The notes: generated by a model not told the origin, from the sequence alone. Numbered from the stretch's first letter, positions 17,719-27,586 are shown. The stretch: DNA of 64,000 nucleotides from Flavobacterium amniphilum (GCF_023634845.1 NZ_JAMLJL010000005.1:186001-250000), one strand, 5' to 3'. Numbers and translations are program-made.

Positions 17719-20092
17719 AAAAGTTGCGGTAGTTGGATCCGGAATTATGGGTTCAGGTATTGCCTGTCATTTTGCTAATATCGGTGTCGAAGTTTTACTT
17801 TTAGACATTGTTCCGAGAGAACTTAACGAAATTGAGCAGAAAAAAGGTCTAACCCTTGAGAGCAAAGTAGTACGCAACCGTATCGTTAATGATAGTTTGA
17901 CAGCTGCTTTAAAGTCAAAACCCTCTCCTATCTACGACCAAAAATTCGCAAACCGCATCAGCACAGGAAACTTAACTGATGATATTGCAAAAATCAAAGA
18001 TGTAGACTGGATTATCGAAGTTGTTGTTGAACGCCTTGACATCAAAAAACAAGTATTCGAACAAATCGACCAACACAGAAGACCAGGCACTTTAATTACT
18101 TCAAACACTTCTGGTATTCCAATTAAATTTATGAGCGAAGGTAGAAGCGAAGATTTCCAGAAACATTTCTGCGGAACACACTTCTTCAACCCAGCCCGCT
18201 ATTTGAAATTATTTGAAATTATCCCTGGTCCTCAAACTTCTAGCGAAGTATTGGACTTCCTGAATAACTACGGTGAGCAATTTCTAGGTAAAACTTCAGT
18301 TGTTGCAAAAGATACTCCGGCATTTATCGGAAACAGAATCGGAATCTTCGGAATCCAGAGTCTATTCCACTTGGTAAAAGAGATGGGATTAACAATAGAA
18401 GAAGTAGATAAATTGACAGGACCGGTTATCGGCCGCCCGAAATCTGCTACTTTCAGAACTGTTGATGTTGTTGGATTGGATACTTTGGTACACGTTGCCA
18501 ACGGATTATATGAAAACTGTCCGAATGACGAAGCACACGAATTGTTCAAACTTCCTGATTTCATCACAAAAATGATGGAAAACAAATGGTTAGGAAGTAA
18601 AACCGGACAAGGTTTCTACAAAAAAGAAGGAAAAGACATTCTTTCATTAGACTTAAATACATTAGAATACAGAGCGGCTAAAAAAGCATCTTTTGCAACT
18701 TTGGAATTAACAAAAACCATTGAAAAGCCAATCGACAGATTCAAAGTATTAGTTAAAGGAACTGATAAAGCGGGGGAATTTTACCGCAAAAACTTCTCAG
18801 CAATGTTTGCATATGTTTCAAACAGAGTTCCTGAAATCACTGATGAATTTTACAAAATTGACGATGCCATGAAAGCCGGTTTCGGATGGGAAAACGGTCC
18901 TTTCGAAATCTGGGATGCCATTGGTGTTCAAAAAGGTATCGAATTAATGAAAGCGGAAGGTTATGAACCATCAGCTTGGGTTAATGATATGATTGCAAGT
19001 GGGAATACATCTTTCTACACAGTAAAAGAAGGTTCTACCCATTTCTACAACATTGCCACTAAATCACAAACTAAGGTTCCGGGTCAAGATGCATTTATAA
19101 TCCTTAATAATATCCGCGAAAGCAAAAAAGTTTGGGGTAATGCAGATTGTACGGTTCACAATATCGGAGACGGAATCCTAAACCTGGAATTCCATTCGAA
19201 AATGAATACAATTGGTGGCGGTGTAATCCAAGGAATCAACAAAGCAATTGACTTAGCTGAAAAAGAATACAACGGATTGGTAATTGGTAACCAAGGTACA
19301 AATTTCTCTGTTGGTGCTAATATCGGAATGATTTTCATGATGGCGGTTGAGCAAGAATATGACGAGTTAAACATGGCTATCAAAATGTTCCAGGATACGA
19401 TGATGCGTGCACGCTACTCTTCAATTCCGGTTATTGCGGCACCACACGGAATGACTTTAGGTGGTGGTTGTGAGCTTTCAATGCATGCTGATAAAGTAGT
19501 TGCAGCTGCAGAAACATATATCGGATTAGTTGAATTCGGTGTGGGTGTAATTCCTGGTGGTGGTGGATCCAAAGAAATGGCTTTACGTGCCGCCGATACA
19601 TTCCGTAAAAACGACGTTGAATTAAATGTTTTACAAGAATACTTCTTGACCATCGGTATGGCTAAAGTTGCTACTTCAGCATACGAAGCTTTCGATTTAG
19701 GAATTTTACAAAAAGGAAAAGACGTAGTTGTAGTAAACAAAGACCGTCAAATTGCCGAAGCTAAGAAACATGCTTTATTAATGGCAGAAGCCGGATATAC
19801 ACAACCTGCACGCCGTAAAGACATCAAAGTTTTAGGAAAACAGGCTTTAGGTATGTTCTTAGTGGGAACAGACCAAATGGTAGCCGGACAATACATCTCT
19901 GAACACGACCAGAAAATCGCTAACAAATTAGCTTACGTTATGGCTGGTGGAGATTTATCAGAACCGACTTTGGTAACTGAACAATACCTACTGGATATTG
20001 AAAGAGAAGCTTTCTTATCACTTTGTACAGAAAGAAAAACATTGGAGCGTATCCAATTTATGTTAACTAAAGGAAAACCTCTAAGAAACTAA
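17702..20092 (+). CDS. fadN: 3-hydroxyacyl-CoA dehydrogenase/enoyl-CoA hydratase
   Basis: Bifunctional beta-oxidation enzyme: hydration of enoyl-CoA and NAD-dependent oxidation of 3-hydroxyacyl-CoA. 796 residues. The dehydrogenase is N-terminal (VAVVGSGIMGSGIACHFANI, about 7-26; FFNPARYLKLFEI near 162; TPAFIGNRIG near 204) and the hydratase C-terminal (PVIAAPHGMTLGGGCELSMH, then VIPGGGGSKEM). This domain order is that of Bacillus FadN, opposite to E. coli FadB. Lies between marR and fadA in one operon. Confidence 0.93.
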   Translation: MKRVIKKVAVVGSGIMGSGIACHFANIGVEVLLLDIVPRELNEIEQKKGLTLESKVVRNRIVNDSLTAALKSKPSPIYDQKFANRISTGNLTDDIAKIKDVDWIIEVVVERLDIKKQVFEQIDQHRRPGTLITSNTSGIPIKFMSEGRSEDFQKHFCGTHFFNPARYLKLFEIIPGPQTSSEVLDFLNNYGEQFLGKTSVVAKDTPAFIGNRIGIFGIQSLFHLVKEMGLTIEEVDKLTGPVIGRPKSATFRTVDVVGLDTLVHVANGLYENCPNDEAHELFKLPDFITKMMENKWLGSKTGQGFYKKEGKDILSLDLNTLEYRAAKKASFATLELTKTIEKPIDRFKVLVKGTDKAGEFYRKNFSAMFAYVSNRVPEITDEFYKIDDAMKAGFGWENGPFEIWDAIGVQKGIELMKAEGYEPSAWVNDMIASGNTSFYTVKEGSTHFYNIATKSQTKVPGQDAFIILNNIRESKKVWGNADCTVHNIGDGILNLEFHSKMNTIGGGVIQGINKAIDLAEKEYNGLVIGNQGTNFSVGANIGMIFMMAVEQEYDELNMAIKMFQDTMMRARYSSIPVIAAPHGMTLGGGCELSMHADKVVAAAETYIGLVEFGVGVIPGGGGSKEMALRAADTFRKNDVELNVLQEYFLTIGMAKVATSAYEAFDLGILQKGKDVVVVNKDRQIAEAKKHALLMAEAGYTQPARRKDIKVLGKQALGMFLVGTDQMVAGQYISEHDQKIANKLAYVMAGGDLSEPTLVTEQYLLDIEREAFLSLCTERKTLERIQFMLTKGKPLRN

Positions 20093-20095
20093 AAA

Positions 20096-21277
20096 ATGAA
20101 AACAGCATATATAGTAAAAGGATATAGAACGGCCGTTGGTAAAGCACCAAAAGGATTGTTCCGTTTCAAAAGACCTGACGAATTAGCCGCAGAAACTATC
20201 GAGTACATGATGGCTCAATTACCAGGTTTTGACAAAACAAGAATTGACGATGTAATGGTTGGAAACGCCATGCCCGAAGCTGAACAAGGATTAAACGTTG
20301 GCCGTTTAATTTCATTAATGGGATTAAAAGTTGACGATGTTCCTGGAGTAACCGTTAACCGGTATTGTGCGTCTGGTTTAGAAACCATTGGTATGGCAAC
20401 AGCTAAAATCCAGTCAGGAATGGCACATTGCATTATTGCTGGTGGTGCAGAAAGCATGAGTTATATCCCAATGGGTGGTTACAAACCAACTCCGGATTAT
20501 AAAGCTGCTGCAGCCGGTCATGAAGATTATTACTGGGGAATGGGCTTAACAGCTGAGGCTGTTGCAAAACAATTCAACGTTTCCCGAGCTGATCAGGATG
20601 AGTTTGCATACCAATCGCATATGAAAGCTTTAAAGGCCCAGGCAGAAGGTAAATTTGACGCTCAAATTGCTCCAATCACTGTTGAACAAACTTTCTTAAA
20701 TGAAGCAGGTAAAAAAGAAACCAAATCATACACTGTAACTAAAGATGAAGGACCAAGAGCCGGAACGTCTGTTGAAGCTTTAGCAGGATTAAAACCAGTT
20801 TTCGCTGCTGATGGATCGGTTACTGCTGGTAACTCTTCTCAAATGAGTGATGGTGCTGCTTTCGTTTTGATCATGAGTGAAGAAATGGTGAAAGAACTAA
20901 ACCTTGAGCCTATCGCACGTTTGGTAAACTTCGCTTCTGCAGGTGTAGAACCAAGAATCATGGGTATTGGTCCGGTTAAAGCTATTCCAAAAGCGGTTCA
21001 ACAGGCAGGTTTAAAAATCTCTGATATTGAATTATTCGAGTTAAATGAAGCATTTGCAGCACAATCATTGGCTGTAATCCGTGAATTAGATTTAAATCCG
21101 GAAATTATTAATGTTAACGGAGGTGCGATTGCTTTAGGTCACCCTCTGGGATGTACAGGAGCTAAATTATCAGTTCAGTTATTTGACGAAATGAAGCGTC
21201 GCGGTAATAAATACGGAATGGTAACGATGTGTGTGGGAACCGGGCAGGGAACTGCTGGTATTTTTGAATTATTATAA
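20096..21277 (+). CDS. fadA: Acetyl-CoA C-acyltransferase (thiolase)
   Basis: Cleaves 3-ketoacyl-CoA to acetyl-CoA and a shortened acyl-CoA. 393 residues. Nucleophile Cys91 in VNRYCASGLE, His in ALGHPLGCTGA, and the second Cys in TMCVGTGQGTAG near the C-terminus; all thiolase catalytic residues are present. Three bases separate it from fadN, and fadE follows after 32 bp. Confidence 0.96.
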   Translation: MKTAYIVKGYRTAVGKAPKGLFRFKRPDELAAETIEYMMAQLPGFDKTRIDDVMVGNAMPEAEQGLNVGRLISLMGLKVDDVPGVTVNRYCASGLETIGMATAKIQSGMAHCIIAGGAESMSYIPMGGYKPTPDYKAAAAGHEDYYWGMGLTAEAVAKQFNVSRADQDEFAYQSHMKALKAQAEGKFDAQIAPITVEQTFLNEAGKKETKSYTVTKDEGPRAGTSVEALAGLKPVFAADGSVTAGNSSQMSDGAAFVLIMSEEMVKELNLEPIARLVNFASAGVEPRIMGIGPVKAIPKAVQQAGLKISDIELFELNEAFAAQSLAVIRELDLNPEIINVNGGAIALGHPLGCTGAKLSVQLFDEMKRRGNKYGMVTMCVGTGQGTAGIFELL

Positions 21278-21309
21278 GAACCAACAAAGAACAAAATACA
21301 AAAAGAGTT

Positions 21310-23106
21310 ATGGCAGATATTACTAGAGGAGGTCAATTCCTTGTTAAAGAAACTAAATGTGAAAATATTTTCACTCCTGAAGATTTCTCGGAAGAGCAAA
21401 TCATGATGCGTGACACCGTAAAAGAATTCGTTGATAAGGAACTTTGGGCACACAAAGAAAAATTTGAAAAGAAAGATTACGCTTATACGGAAGAAACCAT
21501 GCGTAAAGCTGGTGAATTAGGATTATTAGGTGTTGCTGTTCCTGAAGCTTATGGCGGATTAGGAATGGGATTCGTTTCTACCATGTTGACTTGTGATTAT
21601 ATTTCAGGTGCAACCGGATCGTTCTCTACTGCTTTTGGTGCGCACACAGGAATTGGTACAATGCCAATTACTTTATATGGTACTGAAGAGCAAAAATTAA
21701 AATATGTTCCAAAATTAGCTTCTGGTGAATGGTTTGGTGCATATTGTTTAACTGAGCCGGGAGCTGGTTCTGATGCTAACTCTGGAAAAACAAAGGCGGA
21801 ACTTTCGGCTGATGGAAAATCATATAAAATCAACGGTCAGAAAATGTGGATTTCAAACGCAGGTTTCTGTAGTTTGATGATTGTTTTCGCAAGAATCGAA
21901 AATGATAAAAACATTACCGGTTTCATAGTTGAATACGATGCAGCAAACCCTAACGGAATTACTTTAGGTGAAGAAGAACACAAATTAGGTATCCGAGCTA
22001 GTTCAACGCGCCAGGTATTCTTCAATGATACAGTTGTTCCTGCTGAAAATATGTTAGCTGGCCGTGGAGAAGGATTCAAAATTGCAATGAATGCTTTGAA
22101 TGTTGGCCGTATTAAATTGGCAGCAGCTTGTTTGGATGCGCAAAGAAGAACAATTTCTTCTTCTGTAAAATATGCTAACGAGCGTTTACAGTTCAACACT
22201 CCAATTGCCAACTTTGGTGCTATCCGTTCTAAATTAGCTGAAATGGCTACGAATGCTTACATTGGCGAATCAGCTTCTTATCGTGCTGCTAAAAGCATTG
22301 AAGACAGAATTACTGCCCGTGAAGCGGAAGGTTCAACACATCAGGAAGCAGAATTAAAAGGTGTGGAAGAATTTGCTATCGAATGTTCTATCCTTAAAGT
22401 AGCAGTTTCTGAAGATATCCAAAGCTGTGCTGACGAAGGAATCCAAATCTTTGGTGGTATGGGATTCTCTGAAGACACTCCAATGGAATCTGCATGGAGA
22501 GATGCCCGTATTGCTCGTATTTACGAAGGAACAAACGAGATCAACCGTATGCTTTCTGTAGGTATGTTAGTGAAGAAAGCCATGAAAGGTCACGTTGATT
22601 TACTTGGACCTGCCATGAAAGTTGCTGAAGAATTAATGGGAATTCCTGATTTTGATACTCCGGATTACTCAGAATTATTTGCTGAAGAAAAAGAATTAAT
22701 CGGTAAATTGAAAAAATCTTTCTTAATGGTTGCCGGAGCTGCTGTACAAAAATACGGCCCTGATTTAGAAGCACACCAACAGTTATTGATGGCAGCTTCT
22801 GATATGCTTATCGAGATCTATATGGCTGAAAGCGGAATCTTACGTACTGAAAAATTAGCAAAAGCTAAAGGTGCAGAAAATGTAAAAGAACAAATCGCCA
22901 TGGCCCAATTATACTTATACAATGCGGTGGATATCATCACACAAAAAGGAAAAGAAGGTATCGCTTCTTTCGCCGAAGGTGACGAGCAACGCATGATGTT
23001 AATGGGATTACGCCGTTTCACAAAATATGTAAACATGCCTAATGTTGTTGCATTGAGAGAAACTATTGCCGCTAAACTGGTAGTAGAAAACGCGTATTGT
23101 TTTTAA
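21310..23106 (+). CDS. fadE: Acyl-CoA dehydrogenase
   Basis: FAD enzyme for the first step of beta-oxidation. 598 residues, longer than the roughly 380-residue core because of a C-terminal helical extension (about 430-598), as in Bacillus FadE-type enzymes. AYCLTEPGAGSDAN and KMWISNAG are the flavin/substrate signatures; the catalytic base is Glu406 in YEGTNEINRM. Last gene of the operon, followed by a terminator. The order fadN-fadA-fadE equals the Bacillus fadNAE cluster. Confidence 0.95.
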   Translation: MADITRGGQFLVKETKCENIFTPEDFSEEQIMMRDTVKEFVDKELWAHKEKFEKKDYAYTEETMRKAGELGLLGVAVPEAYGGLGMGFVSTMLTCDYISGATGSFSTAFGAHTGIGTMPITLYGTEEQKLKYVPKLASGEWFGAYCLTEPGAGSDANSGKTKAELSADGKSYKINGQKMWISNAGFCSLMIVFARIENDKNITGFIVEYDAANPNGITLGEEEHKLGIRASSTRQVFFNDTVVPAENMLAGRGEGFKIAMNALNVGRIKLAAACLDAQRRTISSSVKYANERLQFNTPIANFGAIRSKLAEMATNAYIGESASYRAAKSIEDRITAREAEGSTHQEAELKGVEEFAIECSILKVAVSEDIQSCADEGIQIFGGMGFSEDTPMESAWRDARIARIYEGTNEINRMLSVGMLVKKAMKGHVDLLGPAMKVAEELMGIPDFDTPDYSELFAEEKELIGKLKKSFLMVAGAAVQKYGPDLEAHQQLLMAASDMLIEIYMAESGILRTEKLAKAKGAENVKEQIAMAQLYLYNAVDIITQKGKEGIASFAEGDEQRMMLMGLRRFTKYVNMPNVVALRETIAAKLVVENAYCF

Positions 23107-23136
23107 TAATAAATTTTAATTAGTTTGGTGGGAAAG

Positions 23137-23162
23137 GTCACAGTAGTTAATTCTGCTGTGGC
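23137..23162 (+). terminator. Terminator of the fad operon
   Basis: Ten-pair stem with two G-T pairs (GTCACAGTAG/CTGCTGTGGC), 6-nt loop, then six Ts. Confidence 0.85.
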
Positions 23163-23236
23163 TTTTTTCTTTATTCAAAATCAAGTTTATTCTTTGGGTA
23201 GAAATTATTAAATTTACCTTAGCTAATAAAAACCCA

Positions 23237-24001
23237 ATGGCACTAAAAAAAATAATCTTCCTACTTCTATCGTTATCATTATTTACCGCTTGTAAAAACA
23301 GAGTTCAAAAGAGTTATGAATTCATAAATGAATACAATGATGCGGCTCCCCTCTTAAAAAGTAACCTTATTTACAGAACAACTGCAAAGATAATCGGTGA
23401 AAAAATATTAGAGGAAGTAATCATCGAAATTGATTATGATTTAAATCTGAAAAAAGCAGATTGCGAAACCAATGTTGGAGTGAAAATGCTTCCAAAGACA
23501 ATTTCCTACGCACTAATACAGGATGAAGCCGGCGATCTAATCAATGAAGGAGCTGTCATCAATTTAACATTCAGATCACTTGATAATTACATTTTAAACA
23601 AAATAACACTGGATAAAAAGAAAATGAATCAACTTTTATCCGAAAATCAAACCCATGTCAGTGACGATTATGACTTTAGTTCAGGAAAAAATCCTGAATT
23701 GGTAAAAATACTGGCAAATTTAAACAGAAGCCTTCCAATAGAAAATGAAACTGATAAAACTAAATTACTGAAACTAAAATTGGATCGATATAATAACATT
23801 ATCTGTATTACTGAAGCACCTGAAGATTTTGCACAGGCACTAAAAAATCCAGGAACCATATCCTATTTAAAGGAAACTGTTCAAAGAAGCAATAACGGTA
23901 AGATTTTTGAAAATTTAAAAGAATCATACGGAGTTTCAAAAATAATTTACCGTTATCAAAATTCTAAAGGAGAACTTCTGGGTGATATCAGTTTTGATTA
24001 A
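23237..24001 (+). CDS. Hypothetical lipoprotein
   Basis: 254 residues, not recognised. Lipobox SLFTAC with Cys19; the remainder is soluble, mixed alpha/beta, Lys/Asn-rich, with no catalytic pattern. Probably envelope-located. It precedes sodC by 34 bp on the same strand and may be co-transcribed with it. Confidence 0.7.
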   Translation: MALKKIIFLLLSLSLFTACKNRVQKSYEFINEYNDAAPLLKSNLIYRTTAKIIGEKILEEVIIEIDYDLNLKKADCETNVGVKMLPKTISYALIQDEAGDLINEGAVINLTFRSLDNYILNKITLDKKKMNQLLSENQTHVSDDYDFSSGKNPELVKILANLNRSLPIENETDKTKLLKLKLDRYNNIICITEAPEDFAQALKNPGTISYLKETVQRSNNGKIFENLKESYGVSKIIYRYQNSKGELLGDISFD

Positions 24002-24035
24002 CAACTATTAAACTATAAACTAATTTTCTGTCATT

Positions 24036-24557
24036 ATGAAAAAAGTAATAATTCTAGGTTTATCAGTGTTTGCATTGGTAATGGCCTGTAAAACTGCTTC
24101 CAGTGGTAAAAACGAATTAATCCTGATGCTACAGCCAAAAAGCGATACACAGGTTTCCGGATCGGCAAGTTTTACTGAAAAAAACGGAGTGGTTACCTTT
24201 ACGGCCAATATCAAAGGATTGACTCCTGGCGAACACGCTATTCACATACATGAAAAATCTGATTGTTCGGCACCTGATGCATCTTCAGCTGGAGGTCACT
24301 GGAATCCGACATTCAAAAAGCATGGTAAATGGGGCTCGGCCGAATATCATAAAGGTGATATCGGTAATTTCACTGCAGATGCACAAGGAGACGGAACCAT
24401 AACTTTTTCTACTGATGAATGGTGTATTAGTTGTGAAGATGAAACTAAAAATATCATTGGAAAAAGCATCATCGTACACAAAGGAACTGATGACTTTACA
24501 ACTCAACCAACAGGTAATGCAGGAGGAAGAGTGGCATGTACGGCAATAATCAAATAA
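24036..24557 (+). CDS. sodC: Cu-Zn superoxide dismutase, lipoprotein
   Basis: Dismutates superoxide in the periplasm. 173 residues. Lipobox ending Cys18 (LVMAC). Metal-site motifs: HAIHIHEKSDC (two Cu ligands), the bridging and Zn ligands in GGHWNP, KKHGKWG and EYHKGDIGN, and the last Cu ligand in IIVHKGTDDF. The disulfide partner Cys lies in GGRVACTAIIK near the C-terminus. Complete. Starts a short run of genes with tight spacing (24036-25747). Confidence 0.95.
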   Translation: MKKVIILGLSVFALVMACKTASSGKNELILMLQPKSDTQVSGSASFTEKNGVVTFTANIKGLTPGEHAIHIHEKSDCSAPDASSAGGHWNPTFKKHGKWGSAEYHKGDIGNFTADAQGDGTITFSTDEWCISCEDETKNIIGKSIIVHKGTDDFTTQPTGNAGGRVACTAIIK

Positions 24558-24561
24558 TTTT

Positions 24562-25188
24562 ATGGTAAATCATTTTTTTAATGGCATAGAATCGTCATTA
24601 AATATTCTGACACTATCATTTTTTATAACAATTTTGTTTTTATATGGGAGAAGCACTTCAACCAATAAAAATAAAATTGTTCTTTTTATCATTCCAACTA
24701 TTATAATTGTTTCAGCATTTCTGATAAAAAGCAATTTAGATAATCTGAATAGTGCTTTTTACAAACATTTCCTTTTCTTTTTACCCATCTTTTCCTCATT
24801 ACTGATTATATTTTCTTCTTTATGGCTTTTTTTAAAAATGAAGCAAATTGAAAAGCATAACAAAACTTCAGTATTTGCTTTGTTTTCAATTTCAATTGGC
24901 CTTCTATATGTAATGCTTGAAAACTATAATTTTGATTCTATAAACTTTGGAGTGGCGTTTGAAAGTATAAAAATAAATGCAACAGACATACTTTTTTACT
25001 CAATTGGCTATATCACACCTCTGATAATCTTATTAATCTCTTCTAAAAAAATATTACTTTGGACAGACAAAAAAAAGATGACAGAAATTTGTTTAAAAAT
25101 CATTCTTATTTTATTGCTCTATAATGCATTAATAAAACTATTGTATTTTTTAATGATCTCTCTAACAAATACAAATCATCATGAGTAA
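24562..25188 (+). CDS. Hypothetical polytopic membrane protein
   Basis: 208 residues with about six hydrophobic segments (near 13-31, 41-54, 69-90, 102-118, 142-160, 173-198). No family recognised. Four bases after sodC and overlapping the next gene by 8 bp, so part of the same transcript. Strongly Leu/Ile/Phe-rich and AT-rich. Confidence 0.7.
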   Translation: MVNHFFNGIESSLNILTLSFFITILFLYGRSTSTNKNKIVLFIIPTIIIVSAFLIKSNLDNLNSAFYKHFLFFLPIFSSLLIIFSSLWLFLKMKQIEKHNKTSVFALFSISIGLLYVMLENYNFDSINFGVAFESIKINATDILFYSIGYITPLIILLISSKKILLWTDKKKMTEICLKIILILLLYNALIKLLYFLMISLTNTNHHE

Positions 25189-25747
25189 ACCCCTTCTCTA
25201 CTTTAAAAACGCTCTTGAATGGCGTGAATGGCTGCATGAAAACCATTTGGGTCATAATGGTGTCGAATTAATTTTCTACCGTGTCGATTCAGAATTTGAA
25301 AGTATGCGGTGGGAAGAAGCCGTACAGGTTGCTTTATGTTATGGTTGGATTGACTCTACTGTAAGGAGATTAGACGATGAACGCAGAAAACAAACTTTTG
25401 GACCACGGAAGGATAAAAGCGTTTGGAGTAAACTCAATAAGACCTACATTGAAAAATTATCCGCTGACGGATTAATGCATGAAAGCGGATTAAAAAAAAT
25501 TGAGATTGCAAAACAAAATGGTTCATGGACTTCTTTGGACGGAGTTGAAAATCATGAAATACCGGAAGATCTGCAAACTGCTTTTGATAAGAATAAAACT
25601 GCTTACGAAAATTACCAGAAATTCAGCAATTCCTACAGAAAGAGCTATTTATATTGGCTTAATCAGGCTAAAAGAGAAGAAACACGAAACAACAGAATAA
25701 CGGAAATTATCAGGCTTTGTGAAGAAAATATTAAATCAAGACAATAA
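25181..25747 (+). CDS. YdeI/OmpD-associated family protein
   Basis: 188 residues. Opening WREWLHENHLGHNGVELIFY, then WEEAVQVALCYGWIDSTVRR and KQTFGPRKDKSVWSKLNK, are the hallmarks of the YdeI/bacteriocin-protection family. Members have been linked to resistance to peptides or polymyxin, but the biochemical role is unclear. The start codon overlaps the previous gene. Confidence 0.85.
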   Translation: MSKPLLYFKNALEWREWLHENHLGHNGVELIFYRVDSEFESMRWEEAVQVALCYGWIDSTVRRLDDERRKQTFGPRKDKSVWSKLNKTYIEKLSADGLMHESGLKKIEIAKQNGSWTSLDGVENHEIPEDLQTAFDKNKTAYENYQKFSNSYRKSYLYWLNQAKREETRNNRITEIIRLCEENIKSRQ

Positions 25748-25760
25748 TTGTTAATAGCCT

Positions 25761-25795
25761 TTTGACAATTCAATAACAAAAAAAATATAGATTTG
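25761..25795 (+). promoter_or_regulatory. Promoter of the LETM1-like gene
   Basis: TTTG at 25761-25764 and TAGATTTG at 25788-25795 form a Bacteroidetes -33/-7 pair with a 23-bp spacer, at the long end of the range. The -7 box is 17 bp before the ATG. Confidence 0.5.
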
Positions 25796-25812
25796 CATTA
25801 CAATTTCCAGGT

Positions 25813-27018
25813 ATGATTAATCCTTCTGCACATGGTTGGGTAGAGAAGTTTTTCTTCGAACAGAATTCTGATAACAGTGTTGTCATGGATAACAACAGAT
25901 TATTCTATGAACTTACACGTGAAACGGGATTTTTATTTGGCTATACCACTCATTTTGTTACAGAATTCCCTATTGATACCAAAAGTTGGACAACTTCGGA
26001 GTTTTCAAAAATTGCCTTGCTCAACACGCTTTTTGGTATTTATCAACTATCCGAAAAAAACCGGAATACAGATGAATTTATCTCGAAGTGTGTCGCTTTT
26101 TACGAAGAATTACATCCTAAAAAAACAGGTTTACTGGAAGTTATATTACCAACAGATTCTCTTCCGAGTAAACTTGAAAAAATTATTGGCTCACGTATTC
26201 TGACCAATAACAATATCATCAGTAAAAATTTTTCGCACATCCTTACAAATGCACTTTTATTTATTGATGTATTGGCTTTTCAAAAATATTTGGAAACAGA
26301 AGATATTTCGACCAAATATTTTAAAAAAGCGGAAGAAATTATTGTAAACGTGGTCGCTTTGGCATTAAAAACCAAAGAAAGTAAATCAAAATACGATGAT
26401 TTATTATTGAAATTATTTGAATCTTCTGTCCGTTATTCAAAATTTAACCAATCAGGAAATAAATCATCGTTAGATGAATTTAATTTTTCCTATTTAAAAA
26501 ATGATTACGAGAAATTTTACCTGATCGATATTGCCGGAATGGCAATGTGGAATGACGGAAAAATGGAAAATATTGAAGAACATTTTTTAAATGAACTGGC
26601 AGAAAAACTAAATGTTTCAAAAGACTTCGCACACAAAAGTGTTGTTGATATGGATGTTTTTCTCAGCAAAAACAAAAAAAACATATCTTATTTTAACTAT
26701 TCAAACCCAGTAAAGCATTTCTACGATCAGACGACCCAAAATGTCCAATCCTTAATAACGCGCAACAAAGGGAGATTACTGACCGAAATATCCCAAAGCA
26801 GGGAGTTAATGTTGCTCCTTACCCAATCCACCCACAGGGAATTAAATCAGGAAGAAAAAAGGAAAGTAAAAAACCAGTTATTGGATATTTGCAAAACCAT
26901 TCCTTCACTGACTATATTTTTAGTACCGGGAGGAAGTTTACTACTTCCTATTCTGGTTAAATTCATTCCCCGTTTATTGCCTTCAGCTTTCAATGAAAAT
27001 CTGGATAAAACTAAATAG
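25813..27018 (+). CDS. LETM1-related protein
   Basis: 401 residues. Residues about 295-395 resemble the LETM1-like region (ELMLLLTQSTHRELNQEEKR, then KTIPSLTIFLVPGGSLLLPI and KFIPRLLPSAF), known from mitochondrial inner-membrane cation/proton exchange proteins. Bacteroidetes homologues have been annotated as biofilm-associated. The N-terminal 290 residues are helical, with MINPSAHGWVEKFF at the start. The hydrophobic stretch SLTIFLVPGGSLLLPILV may touch the membrane. Its last 8 bp overlap the convergent dps gene. Confidence 0.78.
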   Translation: MINPSAHGWVEKFFFEQNSDNSVVMDNNRLFYELTRETGFLFGYTTHFVTEFPIDTKSWTTSEFSKIALLNTLFGIYQLSEKNRNTDEFISKCVAFYEELHPKKTGLLEVILPTDSLPSKLEKIIGSRILTNNNIISKNFSHILTNALLFIDVLAFQKYLETEDISTKYFKKAEEIIVNVVALALKTKESKSKYDDLLLKLFESSVRYSKFNQSGNKSSLDEFNFSYLKNDYEKFYLIDIAGMAMWNDGKMENIEEHFLNELAEKLNVSKDFAHKSVVDMDVFLSKNKKNISYFNYSNPVKHFYDQTTQNVQSLITRNKGRLLTEISQSRELMLLLTQSTHRELNQEEKRKVKNQLLDICKTIPSLTIFLVPGGSLLLPILVKFIPRLLPSAFNENLDKTK

Positions 27019-27490
27019 TTTCTCCCAGCCAGGCTTTCATCATCCAAATTGTTTTTTCCTGCTCAACAATAAAATCACTCACCATAGCATTTGTTCCTTC
27101 ATCATCAATTTCACCTGATTGTCTTAAAATTGTTCTTTCAATTTTCAACAACTCAACCAGTGAATTCACAACTAAAGTTATTGCCATTTCATCAACTGAA
27201 ATATCTTTTCCGACATTTATTTTAGCATTTTTAATATAGTCTTCAAAAGTATGTAACGGAGTACCACCAAGCGTTAAAATCCGCTCTGCAATTAAATCGA
27301 TTTTAAGTTGGGCATCTGTATATAATTCTTCAAACTTCAGATGAAGATCAAAAAAACGTTTTCCCCTGATATTCCAGTGTAACCCTCGCAAATTTTGGTA
27401 GTAAACCTGGAAATTCGCTAAAAGTATATTCAAATCTTTAATCAGTACCTGAATTTCTTCCTGAGGTAATCCTAGACTGTTTGTTTTCAT
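27011..27490 (-). CDS. dps: Dps-family DNA protection/ferritin-like protein
   Basis: 159-residue four-helix protein that forms a dodecamer, oxidises Fe(II) with peroxide and protects DNA. Ferroxidase region LHWNIRGKRFFDLHLKFEEL (about 38-57) supplies the His, Asp and Glu ligands; LGGTPLHTFEDYI follows. Divergent from oxyR across 96 bp, which suggests peroxide control by OxyR. A minus-strand -7 box TAATTTTG is at 27509-27516. Confidence 0.95.
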   Translation of the reverse strand: MKTNSLGLPQEEIQVLIKDLNILLANFQVYYQNLRGLHWNIRGKRFFDLHLKFEELYTDAQLKIDLIAERILTLGGTPLHTFEDYIKNAKINVGKDISVDEMAITLVVNSLVELLKIERTILRQSGEIDDEGTNAMVSDFIVEQEKTIWMMKAWLGETI

Positions 27491-27508
27491 AATCTGTTAT
27501 TTTTAAGC

Positions 27509-27516
27509 CAAAATTA
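27509..27516 (-). promoter_or_regulatory. -7 box of dps (TAATTTTG on the minus strand)
   Basis: Matches TAnnTTTG, 18 bp upstream of the dps ATG. No clear OxyR site was resolved by eye in the shared intergenic space. Confidence 0.5.
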
Positions 27517-27560
27517 GTGGAATCTCAAACAGAAGTAGTATAAATTAAATTGATAGTTTT

Positions 27561-27568
27561 TATATTTG
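27561..27568 (+). promoter_or_regulatory. -7 box of oxyR (TATATTTG)
   Basis: Matches TAnnTTTG, 18 bp upstream of the ATG at 27587. It faces the dps promoter with about 45 bp between the boxes. Confidence 0.6.
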
Positions 27569-27586
27569 TATCAAAATTTATTATTA

